The notes beneath the pieces are model-generated. The model had not been told where the DNA came from. It was given only the letters and a program-made list of their open reading frames with translations, and searched no databases. 64,000 nt of DNA from contig CM060990.1 of the NCBI GenBank assembly GCA_030765065.1, positions 464,798,321 through 464,862,320 of the forward strand. The letters run 5' to 3'. The translations under genes and the position numbers were made by a program. Within the stretch, counting starts at the first letter, position 1. Each line of letters starts with the position of its first letter. The DNA is from Deroplatys truncata. Lineage: Eukaryota > Arthropoda > Insecta > Mantodea > Mantidae. Below, piece after piece: positions 10,111 to 22,008 of the stretch.

Positions 10111-10371
10111 AAAGGCAACCTGGAAAGAATTACATTTTTTGTTATGATACATGTAAAATGAAGCATATGGCACATGTAAAAGAAGCACAATGATTCGGAT
10201 ATTTAGAGTTATTTCAATGCGCTAGATATAATTAAACTCAAAGCATGTGATATTGTAATTTCGTTAATTTTTTATAAAGTTCTAGAATATGCATCTTTTG
10301 TATCTTTATATGTAATATCAATGAGTCAGTTGGTTTATTTATGCATTTTTCATTGTGAAATGGGAGAACAT

Positions 10372-11327
10372 TCAATACTTAAGTTTGACACTTCTACGCA
10401 CCTTCTTTGCGTGTAAAAAAGACAATTTACATGTCTTAAATTTCCCCGTCTCTGCCATGCCATTATACTGTAGGTATACGCTCCCAGGTATTTCTGCAAT
10501 CTCTTGATCGGTTAACGAATTATAGCGCTCTGGCAAGAACACTTGACAATCCTCCAGCGAAGATACGATCCTGGTACCATATCTTGTTTGAACTCTCTTT
10601 AAGGACTTTATCTCATAGTTAAGACCTATTTCGAGATCTTGAAAACTCGACGAGTCGGTAGGAAACTACGCTCTTCCACCATCTTGTTAAGTCTATCAGC
10701 TAAACAATCTGTAACAGACATTGCCATGAATTATTATTTTCACTACATTATTCAAGTTGAAGAACGAGTTATACACTTCTTTATATTAGAACTATGGTGT
10801 GCATGTTTTGTAAGTAAGCCTATGAATGTGTAGAGAAACAAAGAATAAGTACAGAAAATCATGTGAATGTTCATTGAAGATGAGCCAGCAGAGAACCAAA
10901 GAATGCATAGTGAAACAAAGAATGAGGGGGGGGGGGAATCGTATGAATGTTTATGTAAGAATGCGAGGAGAAATCATGTGAATGTTAATGGAAGCAAAGA
11001 ATGAGCTGAGAACGTCGTGTGAATGTTAACAAAGCATGAACCTGCATGGGAACAAAGAATGAGTAGAGGAAATCATGTGAGTGTATAGTGAAACAAAGAA
11101 TGAGGGTAAAGTCGTATGAATGTTTATGTAAGAAGAAGGTGTGGCGAAAATCATGTGAACTGAAGAAGAGTATGCAGTGAAATCCATGTGAATGTAAAGC
11201 ACAGATTAGAAAATATGATGCTCCTTGTAACGAATCGTCTTTCATGTACTGTAACGTTTAAATAAAATTAAATGTATTGTAAAAGCCAACAGTGATTTTG
11301 TATAGTTATTTAAAACTCACCTTGCAT
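10372..11327 (-). pseudogene. Spliced Polinton accessory gene, frameshifted (right arm)
   Basis: Mirror copy of 1766-2718: ATG at 11327, the same GTGAGT donor, the same frameshift and the same stop at 10372. Sharing the frameshift means the lesion is older than the duplication that made the palindrome, or has been spread by conversion between arms. Confidence 0.6.
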
Positions 11328-11449
11328 TGCCCCGTTTTGATATGTGCTGAATGTGTAGACGGCCTGTAGCTCACGTTGCTTTTAAAGCTCTTTAAAACTT
11401 GAATGTAAAGTTAATAAGTACACAACAGTTCTAACATGGGACAGATGTC

Positions 11450-11570
11450 TGTTAATATAGGGATCTAAACCCCCTCCAGGCGATGCCTGCACGTCATCAT
11501 GGCTGTGATGCTTACACGTCACGTGATTATTGCAGCCAATGGCATCATCTCTTGCTACGCATGCGCAGAG
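11450..11570 (-). promoter_or_regulatory. Promoter cassette, mirror copy with altered TATA
   Basis: Inverted copy of the left-arm promoter. The NRF-1-like, CCAAT and CACGTGACGTG modules are kept. The TATA stretch reads as gttaatataggg on the plus strand in place of gtttatataggg, so the TATA box is weakened. Confidence 0.6.
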
Positions 11571-11754
11571 GCCCTCAGCACTTCTATCCCTGCTTGTTTC
11601 ACTTCCTCTCCCTCTCTCGCTCTCTCTCTCCCTCTCTCGCTCTCTCTCACACAGAGTACATCCATAATGTCCTTACACAAAGCTGCATGCAGTTAAAGCA
11701 TCAATCTAAGCGATGTATTCCAGAGTACAGAGGAAAATCAGTGAAGTCATTGAA

Positions 11755-12395
11755 AGATCGGGATTCGAACTAGGGGCAACTGATTGAAAATTATATACAG
11801 CATTAATTGTTCATTGTATGAGCTATCAAACATGCTTTCGTCTACAGCTCTATCTCTGCTAGTTTCTGCGATAATTGAGATTTAAACTTATGGATCGAAC
11901 CCTGGACGTCAGGTACCCTAATATACGCCCGCAAGATATTATCTGATGACATAAACGTAATAGGTTTATTTGGTACCTTTGTCTTAATTATTTACTGTTA
12001 TTAAATTTATAAGTAAACTTCATTGAATCGGTATTCGAACTCAGAACGCCAGAAACAAAATTATTTATAATATTAGTTTGATGTGTTTAAAAGACCTGTA
12101 TGCAGTTGCAACATTGATCTAAGTGATATATTCTAGAACACAGTGGAAAATTAAGGAAGTCACTGAAAGATCGGGATTCTAGCTAGGGACACTGATTGGA
12201 AATTATATAAAGCATTAATTGTTCATCGTAGGAACTAAAAATCGTGCTTTGGTCCGCACCTTAATCCCTGCTAGTTTCTGAGATAATTGAGATTTTAAAG
12301 TTAAGGATCGAACCCATGACACCTGGACTCTAATATACATGCACAAGAAACGAGCTAATGGCATAAAAGTAATAAAGTTTATTTACTGTCTTTAT
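11755..12395 (-). repeat. Subterminal B-box-like repeats, mirror copy
   Basis: Inverted copy of 700-1340, with gggattcgaactagggg near 11760 and ggatcgaaccctgg near 11892 among others. Confidence 0.7.
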
Positions 12396-12518
12396 TTTAA
12401 TTAGTTTTGGAGTTATTAGAAGACCGGTTTCGAGCAATCGTAAATGGAGCCTTGCGTCCCGAGCTATAATTAGTTTTTATTGCATCATTTTGTCTCTTTT
12501 CATTCAGGACATGCGCGT

Positions 12519-12934
12519 GAGTTGGTGTGTGCGTGTGTGGGTTGGTGCTGTTGGGTGTAAGTGAACAGGCATATGAGCTTGCACGCGTGTGTGTGTGTCC
12601 ATGTATATGTATGTGTGAGTGTAAGAGCACTGGTGTATGTATGTATACGCATGAGGTGCGTGAATGCGTGAGTGTAAGAGCACTGGTGTATGTATGTATA
12701 CGCATGAGGTTCGTGAATGCGTGTGTGTACTGGTGTATGTATGTGTGTGTACTGTTGTATGTATGTGCATGTGTGTGTATGTGCTGGTGTATGTATGTGC
12801 GTGTGTGTATGTGCTTGCGTGTGTGCGTGTGTGTGTGTACTTACATGTGCGTGTGTGTATGTGCTTGCATGCGTGCACCAGTGTATGTTTGCTGACGTGT
12901 GTACAAGTGCTCGTGTATATGCGAACGCCTGAAT
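12519..12934 (-). repeat. TG-rich minisatellite, mirror of 160-575
   Basis: Inverted copy of the left-arm CA-rich tract with small unit-number differences. Confidence 0.85.
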
Positions 12935-13093
12935 GTGTACAAGTCGTGGAGAAAGAAAGAGATAGATAGAAAGAAAAAGAGAGGAGAAGAAGAAAGAATG
13001 TTGTCTAGGCTTCGGGATATCTAAGTATGCATCAGGGTTTAATATAAATAATTATGGTTGTTAAATGCAATTTTAATCCGACCGCCCGCTGCT

Positions 13094-13790
13094 TCAATAA
13101 CTTAATAGTTATTATAGCATTTCGCAGGGCAGGATTCGAACTATGGACCTCTGGTTCCTAAGAATACAGATCGTTAAACATTGTAATGTCGTGTATATTA
13201 AATTATATTTGTTAAACACATTTTAATCTGGTCGTGCATAGTTTAATATTTATTAAGCATTAGAGTTTCGCAGATTCGATCTAGGACCCCCTGAACACCG
13301 TTTCATTAATTAAATTATATTCGTTAAGCACGTTTTAATCTGGCCGCGCAATACTCACATAGTTTAATATTTATTAAGCATTAGAGATTCGATCTAGAAC
13401 CCTCTGAACACCCTTTTATTAATTATTGTAATGATATATAAAACTTAAATTATATTTGTTAAATGCATTTTATCTGACCTTGCGTAGTTTAATATTTATT
13501 AAGCATTAGAGTTTCGTTGGGTAAGATTCGAACTAGGTCCCTCTGAACGGTCTTTCATTAATTAGGGTAATGATATATAAAAAATTAAATTATAATTGAT
13601 AAATACATTTTTTTAATCTGACCTTGCATAGTTTAATAGTTATTACGCGTTAGAGTTTCACTTGGTAAGAGTCGAGCTAGAATTCTCTGAACGCCTTTTT
13701 ATTAATTAGGGTAATGATATAATAATAACAATCATTAATTTCTCATTAGGAATAAACTTTTGGTTACAGTAAGAATCGAACACCAATCTA
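13094..13790 (-). repeat. Outer subterminal repeat array next to the right TIR
   Basis: Five to six units of about 110-145 bp. Each has a B-box-like core (ttcgaactatgg near 13136, ttcgatctagg near 13268, ttcgatctaga near 13387, ttcgaactagg near 13526, tcgagctagaa near 13671, atcgaacacc near 13776) followed by ttattaatt and AT-rich DNA. It corresponds to 34060-34810 of element 2. No coding capacity is seen. Confidence 0.75.
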
Positions 13791-13989
13791 TGGATATCAC
13801 TCAGAGGTTTAATGCACGTAATGAAATGTATATTAGGCGCTTTTTCGGAGTCGTTGGCTGAAACAGAATGCTTGTTAACTATGCTCGGGTATATTCGTAG
13901 GAGGTCGTAAAACATCGGAGAGAACTCCGTCAGGCAAAATCATGATGGCCGACTATGACGTTACGCAGAGTTGGTAAACAAGTTTCTCT

Positions 13990-14673
13990 CTCTTTCACAC
14001 AAACAAGGACAGGACGAGTATAAAGCAACCCTCGAATTCTTTTGTTAAACTAGCAGGTGGCCAAACAATGGAAATGCTCAGGCTTTGTTATGGAGCAGTG
14101 GGATGGGAAACGTCGCAGGTGTCTTTCTAAACTAGCCTTGCCCAGGACAATAGAAAGGCACACACAATAGAATCTCTTACACAATGGAAAGGGTCAGGCT
14201 TTGTTATTGGGTTGTGGGATGGGAAACGCTGCAGGTGTCTTTCTAAACTAGCCTTGCCCAGGACAATAGAAAGGCACACACAATAGAATCTCTTACACAA
14301 TGGAAAGGGTCAGGCTTTGTTATTGGGTTGTGGGATGAGTATGCCACGTGTTCGACACACAATGGATGTGGGGGTGGGTAACTGACCAGGTGCAGAAGTG
14401 GCCTGATGTGGGATGGGTAGGAAAAACATCTCGCCTTTGTTACAAAACCTTAAATTTATGACCCCTTTGTTCGTTTTGACAGTTGATTGACAGCCTTAAT
14501 TACTTAACTGTCAAGCTTCCATTGTGCTCAACAAGATTTATGACCCTCAGGTGCAAGTAAAACTACCAAGGCACAGCGGGGGGTGGGGGTGGGGGAGGGG
14601 GTGGGGCTAATTAGTATATTAATTGACATTCCATGCATATTAAGTGCGCCAGCTCTCTCATGTCTACCCTACT
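13990..14673 (-). repeat. Right terminal inverted repeat of element 1
   Basis: Aligned by eye to the TIRs of element 2: shared blocks include ctagccttgcccaggacaat, aaccttaaatttatgac, the G-rich stretch near 14578-14606 and cattccatgcatattaagtg before the end ...ctaccctact at 14673. Position 14674 begins gtcgcc, the expected target duplication, which cannot be verified because the other end is outside the window. Confidence 0.8.
14080..14335 (+). repeat. 116-bp tandem duplication inside the TIR
   Basis: The block starting aggctttgttat at 14080 recurs at 14196 and again at 14312 (partial), with only a few differences. Element 2 has one copy. Confidence 0.85.
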
Positions 14674-14679
14674 GTCGCC

Positions 14680-16320
14680 TATCCTATTACGATATTGACT
14701 TTTAATATAATTCGTTTTGGAAAACGTTTGCTCGTAAATGTATGTGGATCCGAAGACTGCCATTACATTTATTGCAAACACACGTAACCGTGGAAATTTG
14801 TCACAGGGCAGTGATTTAAAGAGTTCCCGTCCTTCTTCATCAGAATATTTAATTGTAGTAGAATTCTGAATTCAAAACTTCCAGCTGATCCCGCAAAAGA
14901 GAACGTTTCGCCATGAACGTGTTAACGGCGTCAACTGAATCCACTATTGCTTTATCTTTACTCTGCAAATTTGTATTCAAAATATTCAAGTGTTGAAATA
15001 AATCCGTTAGAAACGCAAGTTTACATAGCCATTCTGATCGAGCCAGTTCCAGTAGTTCATTCCCCTGCGAGAAATAAACGCAATAATTACTGGAATAAAA
15101 TAATAACCAAGAAAAAATATATATATGGACGATTTGCATGAATATTAAGAATCATTAATGCTTACCTGTTCTTTCATGAAGCTAGCAATCCCGCTACGTA
15201 ATTGGAAAAAACGTGTTAACATGGCACCTCTACTCAACCATTTATATGACAATAATACGTGTGAATATTCAGATCCCAGTTCTTCTAATAATTCTTTGGG
15301 TAGTCTATGGCGGAGTGGACTAGAGTCAATGCAATTCACACACTTCACTACAATGGACATACCATTATTAAAGATGATTGACTTAGCACATAAAGCTTCC
15401 CTATGAATTATGCAATGAATTCACACCATTCCGAAGTTACACCAATACCCTGTAAAAATTGACTCAGTCTACCAATAAAGCCATTTCCTTGCCGTTTCAT
15501 AGATGGTGCTCCATCGGTTGCGACACTGACAACTTTAGTCCAGAGAAGCTCATATCTGCATCCAACATTATGAACAGCAGTGAATATATCTTCGCCGCAT
15601 GTTTTATTCTGAAGAAAAACTACATCTAAAAGCTCTTCAAAAACATTTAAGTCAATATCAATCCCTCTCAAAAATATTGCTAGAGGAGCTTCATTGCATC
15701 TGTCTGTGGTGTCATCTAACGCTAATGAAAAACAAATTAGCGATTTTATATTCTCCTGCAGTTGTTTTCTATATACATCCCAGTCCCTCGATCCTCCTTG
15801 TAACAGTATTTCGAGAAAGGCTTAACGACTGAAAAGCGTTTATGAAATAAGGGTAAATTTCTTCAGCCGCAAATTTGACAAGCCGCCGAAATCACACTTT
15901 CTTTTATGAACTCCCCTTCATTTAATGGTTTCATATTTTTTCCTATTTGTTCCGCAATACGGTATGAAGCTCTTAGGATATTCCCGGGGTTTGGAACCTG
16001 ACCAGTAGATTCTTTTACAGTCTTTTATTTTTGTAATCCAGCTTCACCTACAAATAAAAGAAATATAGAATTATACAAATGCAAAATAAATAAACAAAAT
16101 CAATGTTTCCAGTTTTATTTCGATACTGTTAAGTGTCATATCTAAAAGAACGTGTTGTCTGTAGTCAGAATTATGAAACCTTTCGTAATGTCGTTTGATA
16201 TTGTATTAAGACTTCAACTTCAAATATTTTGCACAAATTAAGCATTTTATTGGGTCGTTTTCTTGGACGCAAAATTGTTCTATTTCCCATAACTGGTGAA
16301 ATAAATATGTGGACATCTTT
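14680..16320 (-). pseudogene. hAT-family transposase (ZBED5/FAM200/GTF2IRD2-like), interrupted by element 1
   Basis: Fragments read in order on the minus strand. A BED-type finger lies near 16140-16260 (IKCLICAKYLKLKS ... H-x4-H). The RNase-H-like core follows with SVATDGAPSM (15408-15671), then ELGSEYSHVLL and WLSRGAMLTRFF (15145-15360), ELARSEWLCKLAFLTDLF (14849-15139) and the C-terminal dimerisation block FGSTYIYEQTFSKTNYIKSQ near 14700-14800. Stops and frameshifts separate the pieces. The frame runs through ...YRNRIGD directly into the terminus of element 1, so the Polinton inserted in this coding sequence. Confidence 0.8.
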
Positions 16321-17452
16321 TATATGGCAATGCAAACAGTGACCTCACAAGGCCACTGCCACTGCGACTGAACTCTGAATGGTATCATAAATACGACATC
16401 GAGCAGCTGGAGGCTAGTGTCCGTTGGAACTTTCCCCTCACGTCGAGGTAGAGGTGTTCAGAGTCCAAAGTTCGCTAACTCGCATGGGTTACGGTTGGGT
16501 TTGCCTGATCTAGAGCAAGACAGGCGGTGTATCCGATGAGGGCGTTGCAGCTAGCTCCCTCTCCCTCTGCTCCTCTCCTCCTTTCCCACCCTCTTCCATT
16601 CTCACTGTACCTCACTCTCCTCTTTGTTACACTCTCCGTCTCTCTACTCCCTCCCTCTCTCTCTCTCTCTCTCGCCAACCTAAATGTCATGTGAAGTTTT
16701 GAAAACGGAAATAAAAGTGATTTTTTCGAGGAATTAATACAAATCAAGACAAGCAAATTCTTTAATTATAGACAAATTTGCCTGTTCCTTCTGCTTATGC
16801 GATCGGAACCCTTCTGTTTTCTGTGGTAACGAGGAAACAATAATAAATAAAAGATCTAAGGTTATGCTGTATATAATTAATTGGCATGTCCACGAATAAT
16901 AGTAACATAACGTTTTGAATATTCACACTATCAAAATGCTGTAATTTATATATATAACGAAAACCTTGGGAGAAACATGATGATGACAAACGTTTTCATA
17001 CATGTCTTTTTTAAAAAACACAAACAGACGAGGCATTGCAATGTTTAATTTCGTTGATGATAGCTTCACCGGAAACAGTCATTATCCCGAAGAAAGCCAC
17101 AGAGTAATCGTAGCCGAAAGCTTGGCCTGCAAAGCAGAAAACACTTGGCTGTTCTCCCATAAAATGGTGATCAGCTTCATCCCGAGAAAGCTTTAAATCA
17201 TTGAAGTTTAATTTCATGCCCCTTTACAATCTTATTATATACCTTATCCTTTGGGGGAGAGTAATCAAAATGCCATATACTTTATTCTCTAAATCGGACC
17301 GAAAATATTTGATATACAAATATCATAACAATCGGTTCAGCCACTCATGAGTGAAAACCTGACATTTACGCATAACTAACTCCGTGGCTTAACAGCCTGA
17401 CTGTCCCAAGACCCACTGCCGCACGGCTGCTGCAAATTCCACGTCCATTTAC
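16320..17452. other. Unassigned host DNA
   Basis: Contains a pyrimidine-rich tract with (TC)n at about 16560-16675. No gene, TIR or RNA is recognised; the small frames at 16475-17217 lack family signatures. Confidence 0.5.
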
Positions 17453-19540
17453 ACAGGAACCGAAGCCTCCCGGGTCAGAAAAATAGCCCCGAAACCTTCC
17501 GGACCCTTAAAGGTCCCTAATTACATAGCCCCCAAGCCTCCCCAAAACAGGTAGCAGTTCCAGTCCCTAATTACATAGGTCCAAAGCCTCCCGGTAGAAA
17601 CAAGTAACAGTTCCAGTTTGGTGTTTATAATATTTGATGAAGCATTACATACGGGTGGAAGATGTTACATTTTTTGCGTTTATGATTAATAGCAAAGAAA
17701 CACGGCTCTAGTACCAAAAGAAAATGAACCTCTAATGCTTAAATTTGAATTAGTGGTTGTTGTTCAGTTCGTTTAGCGTTACCCAGGGCGCACCACGAGG
17801 AGGTGAACTGGCTCGCACCCCAAAAGATTCCACATTTATCAGCTTCGTCATTATTTCTTTATTTTCTGTAATTTACTCACAATGGATCCGCATTTAGATG
17901 CTTCGTTATTTTGATATTCTAAACCTATATCATACAGAAATATGTATTTTTGTCTTTAAAATAAGCGGTATTTTTCCTTTTAGATTTTATTTCCATGTAT
18001 TTCCAGGTTTGGTTCTATAAGAAATCGACTTCACGTATTCCATTCTTCAAATTTTTCCAGCTTTGAAATTTTCTAATTGCTGCATCATGAGTTTCAAGTG
18101 TGGATAAAACCTTGCCTTTTTTTTCATTTGTTGATGAATTAATTGCAAGTTTAGTATCCAGCTGAATTTGCTTCAGTACTTCAAGAAATCTATACAGATC
18201 TGCGCTGCAGGAGTAAAACTGATTGTTGTATTGGTTGTGGAAACTTTCGCAAGCGTTGCTAGTACTCTGGATATTACAACTTAGTTCTGCCCACATGGAA
18301 GAAGGAAAGAGTGCATTTTCGTCGATGTAAGTTTCCACTAAATAGTCACAAAACATCTGTAGTTTTTCCGAGACAGGAATCACTGCCATGAAGTCTTCAG
18401 AAAAACAGTCGCCAACCATATCAGGATCCAGCATTGGCAAACCAAATATGTAGTTCAGAAATTTTACTATTTCATTTCTGGAATAGTAGTCATGTGCAAG
18501 TCTCAAGTTTTGTATCTTTCGCCACCAGCTTTGTGTTAGATGAAATTTACATCCTTGGATTTTAACATCAGTCCACACTTCTCTTCCAGCATTCATTATG
18601 CTTTCTTCAAAGTCAGAAAACATCGTTGTTGGAGAGAATTTCAGACCTAGCTTATTACATTTATCAACAACTGTTGAAAATACCTGCTGATATGATGAAG
18701 TTTTCTTGTCCTTCAACAAAGAAAATACCAGTGGAATGTAATGTCCATTAACGAGCCCATGGATTGTAAACAGCTGGCAAAAAATCCTTGTGGAATACTT
18801 GAAAGTTCCATTAACATATATTGTGTCACACTGACTGAGTACTCTGAGGTTTCCGGATTCACAAAATATTACAACGTTCTTCGCAGCATTGTTGTGTAGC
18901 AACAACCGGCTCCATCTACAGTTTTAACATTTAATGTGTTCAGAAAATCATGGACCTCCTCTATACTTGTGGGTATTTTGGCAGAATTTTCCGCCTACCT
19001 TTGTATATGGATTTACCTAAACTGTGGACAACTTCAGTGGTTACTTCTACCGTGCTTTCTCTCTCAGTTGCTGATATATTAGTTTTGATGGCCTTTCACA
19101 TATATCTTCCGTAACTTTTCTCTTCAGATCACAAAGTACTTCCTGTCTCTGAATTTTGTCACTAGGTGGCGCCGCATGGTTATGGTCCTCTTGAATATCC
19201 AGGACATCTATTTCTTCAATGGAAATAGTTTTAATAAAACTTTTGCAACTTCTAACATTGCACGTCCATCGCGCTACCCTACTTTTTAAACACCTCTGGA
19301 ATCCGAAAGTGTAACCGTTGCGAAGTAGACTTTTCCTTCCTGTCCTACTCACCGTAATTTCAGTCTCGTCAGAAAACATGTTAACTGTGAACTAATTTGT
19401 CCTACACTGAAAGAAATCAAGGAAAACAATTGGCATCCCATTCCACCCCACCTGCTGGCTAATTACACCGGTTTCGCGGGAGGCTTGGGGGTTGTTACCT
19501 GCTAAGCTTACCTGGGTACGGGAGGCTTCGGTCCTGCACG
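17453..19540 (-). mobile_element. MULE (Mutator-like) transposon
   Basis: Transposase fragments at 18015-19379 are flanked by inverted motifs: accgaagcctcccgg near 17460 and ccccaagcctccc near 17534 on the left, and their inverses gggaggcttgggg and gggaggcttcggt near 19478 and 19520 on the right. Exact ends and target duplication were not resolved. Confidence 0.6.
18015..19379 (-). pseudogene. MULE transposase with FLYWCH-like zinc finger
   Basis: Two frames. 19047-19379 (110 codons) has a FLYWCH-type pattern: GYTFGFQRC ... RWTCNVRSC ... HNH. 18015-18905 (296 codons) is the MULE DDE domain, with Asp in CDTIYVNGTFK, Asp in TTMFSDFEES, a CKFHLTQSWW block and Glu in ACESFHNQYN. The two parts are separated by about 140 bp with stops, so the gene is broken there or has lost an intron signal. 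It catalyses cut-and-paste transposition in the nucleus in intact relatives. Confidence 0.8.
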
Positions 19541-19549
19541 CAATAGGCA

Positions 19550-19757
19550 GAGTGCAGTAATGGGAGTGGCATATGATCAGCTTGCCATTTCTCTCCGCCC
19601 TCTACTTCTCGTCAATTAGGCATCAATTGGTCCCCAAGGACCTCATTAGGCTGAGTGCACTCCCATGGAGAAAAATACCCATGCCGATACCGAAAATCGA
19701 ACTAGAGTCCTCTCACACCGCAGGTAAAACTACCGAAGCGCTAGGGACCGGTCTATT
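19550..19757 (-). mobile_element. tRNA-derived SINE
   Basis: On the minus strand it starts with an A-box-like gcgcttcggtagtt followed by a B-box-like tagttcgattttcgg and a conserved body. No tRNA fold is complete, so this is a SINE rather than a tRNA gene. Confidence 0.65.
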
Positions 19758-20577
19758 ACATACACATATAACTATATAAACATTAATTTCAAACACGCGA
19801 TGTTTTTCTTCAGCATAGACCCTTGCAGATATTAACCCTTTACATGCCAATGTTCCCATTTTGGGAATATTGAATAATTAATTTTACTGTGCCACAAATG
19901 TTATTTTGAGTAATGTTTATGAATAGTGAGTTTGCAAAATAGAGTTAAACAGAGCTTATATAGGGAGAGTGAGCGAGAATATTTACACGAGATATACTGC
20001 CTGTTTGAGAGCAGAAGGTCAACATTTCCAGCATCTATTATAAGGTAAGGATTTTAGTCCGCCTCTGCCGGCGTAATTTCCCCGGCGACTGCCGGCTGTC
20101 TCGCGCAGTAGAGAGAGGCCGCGAATGGGTTCGAATATAATTAACTACCCTATATTTACCTCAAATGAAGGCGTCAAATATCATGTTTTGTTTACAAAAA
20201 TCACTGGTTTCAGATTTGGGCATTGTTTGAGCAATGCTGTGTACATTTATGTCCGAAGTTAATTGTAGAAGCAGTGTACAGAGTACTGGTAAGTTTGAAA
20301 ACGAAAATGCTCCAGAAAAAAAGTTTGAACCCTTGTTACTGCATTAATAACTTCAATGTTCCTATTTTGGGAACGTTGACATGTTACATGTACCTAATAC
20401 TAATAGTTCCACAGTAGCAGTTTGCTACATTGTAGATCATTGTAGAAGGTACTCAGTATTGCAGAAATGAAGGTTTGTGAATAAATCTCGTGAATCATGT
20501 GTATTCTGCAGATAAGAGAGAACGTTTGTCTTGTGTACTATTCTGTGATTCGAGTTTGAAATAACTAGTCAGCGTAA

Positions 20578-21136
20578 TGGATCCTAAAAACATTTTATAG
20601 GTAAGTTTTATTGTGAAAATATTTCATTAGATACCTGATGATAAAAGTAATTATTATAATGCAACTTATATTTTTGAGCGAACATATGAGTTTAGAATAG
20701 TCGGTTTTCGAAGGCTTTATTTATTCTTGAATTATAGCAAGAGTAATTTCTAATATATTTCTTCAGCTCATGAATGAAAAATTACCGATATCTACAGGAC
20801 GCTGTGGATTCCGTTGCAGCCCCTTGTAGCAGGGAGCAGGATGTTATTCTACCACCTGAAGCTGGCAACACAAATGTTGAAAGTGATGAGGAAGATTTAC
20901 AAGATGATGTCCTGGTTGTGACCTTGTTACCAGATGAGGTACAGACGGCTCCAATTGTTTTCCGTTCCACCGGTAGCGGGGTAAGCGGGGTGTCTTATCG
21001 AGAGGTTATGCCAGGTACCTTAACTCATACCTGCTCTACAAGGAAGGTTAAGAGATGTAATAGGCTAAAGAAAATATCATTCCAACACATTTCCCTTAGA
21101 CTTGGCTGTAAGAATGTAATAACTGTGAAAAGAAAA
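20578..21136 (+). pseudogene. piggyBac transposase N-terminal exons
   Basis: A short exon ATGGATCCTAAAAAC (MDPKNIL) ends in TAG directly at a GTAAGT donor (20600). The next open frame, after a ttcttcag acceptor at 20765, is acidic with NVESDEEDLQDD, typical of the N-terminal region of piggyBac transposases. The coding sequence breaks at about 21136, where inserted DNA begins. Confidence 0.6.
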
Positions 21137-21474
21137 TAGCAATAACACTACAACACAGCGAAATAAGCAGTATACAACTAAATTTTAGGAATTAGAGGCG
21201 TCATAGTATTGTATAACAAGCAAGTGTTCAAACAAAATGGTTTGGTTTTCAATATTTACTGCTTTCTCTAACCATTATCAATTAACATATGTTCTTTATT
21301 TTCATAATGTCTTTATGAAGTATGGTTTTTCCGTGCATCGTGACAACAATTTAGGCCAGAAATTATTTAAAGTTACAGTCTAAGTTACACTTCTCCTATT
21401 TGGTTGCATGCAATACCGTAACGACATACAGCCGCTTATCCATTCCACAACTCATCTTTTTACTGTCTCTACTA

Positions 21475-21925
21475 TTTACTTATAATAAGTAGGGAAAGTG
21501 TTGTATTCCACCCAAAAATTAAAAAAACGAGATCCACCGGAAATACACATTTTGAGACCAATGAATCCAAAGAAAGCATTTTTACTTTCCCTACTACGCA
21601 CTTACAGTAAGCAGACGAAGTATTGTATTCCACCCGAAAATTGAATAACCAGATTCAACGGAAATACACGTTTTGAGATTCCCTGAATCCAAAGAAAGCA
21701 GTTTTACTTTCTCTACTACGTAGTTACAGTAAGTAGAGAAAGTATTGCGTTCCACCCAAAAATTGAATAACGAGATTCAAAGGAAACACACGTTTTGAGA
21801 CCTCTGGATCCAAAGTAAGTATGTTTACTTTCTCTACTACGTAGCTACAGTAAGTAGATAAAGCATTGTGTTCCACCTAAAAATTCAATGTAATTTCATC
21901 AGAAATCACGTTTCTGACCCCCTGA
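21475..21925 (+). repeat. 122-bp tandem repeat, 3.6 copies, with hairpin at each junction
   Basis: Units start at about 21488, 21610, 21732 and 21853. Each junction carries actttctctact ... agtagagaaagt, an inverted repeat with a loop of about 14 nt. Confidence 0.85.
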
Positions 21926-21956
21926 ATCCCATTAATTTAATTTTAGAAAATGGTCC

Positions 21957-22008
21957 AAGTGTGTATGTGTGTGTGTGTGTGTGTGCGCGCGTGCGCGCGC
22001 GTGTGTAT
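21957..22008 (+). repeat. (GT)n/(GC)n microsatellite
   Basis: Alternating purine-pyrimidine run gtgtgtgtgcgcgcgtgcgcgcg, favourable to Z-DNA. Confidence 0.9.

Larger units (their letters stand above)
8397..13093 (-). repeat. Right arm of the >4.6 kb inverted repeat
   Basis: Mirror of 1-4693. The boundary on the centre side is at 8397, where the sequence shared with the other arm (cctaatatgaggaatcttt read in reverse) stops. On the outer side the comparison is limited only by the window edge; the element itself continues to 14673. Confidence 0.95.
1..14673. mobile_element. Polinton/Maverick-like element 1, palindromic defective copy (left end outside window)
   Basis: Recognised by homology to the more complete element at 33162-50907: it shares the TIR, subterminal repeats, promoter cassette, capsid, penton, PLA2-like and ATPase sequences. 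The right end is placed at 14673 because the terminal sequence ...ctaccctact matches the 3' TIR of the second element (CT terminus). Positions 1-13093 form a palindrome with a 3.7 kb centre, so the same left-half genes occur twice in opposite orientation, while integrase, polymerase, fibre and most of the ATPase are absent. It cannot be autonomous. The left terminus should lie about 1.6 kb before the window if the arms stay symmetric (inference). Confidence 0.85.
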
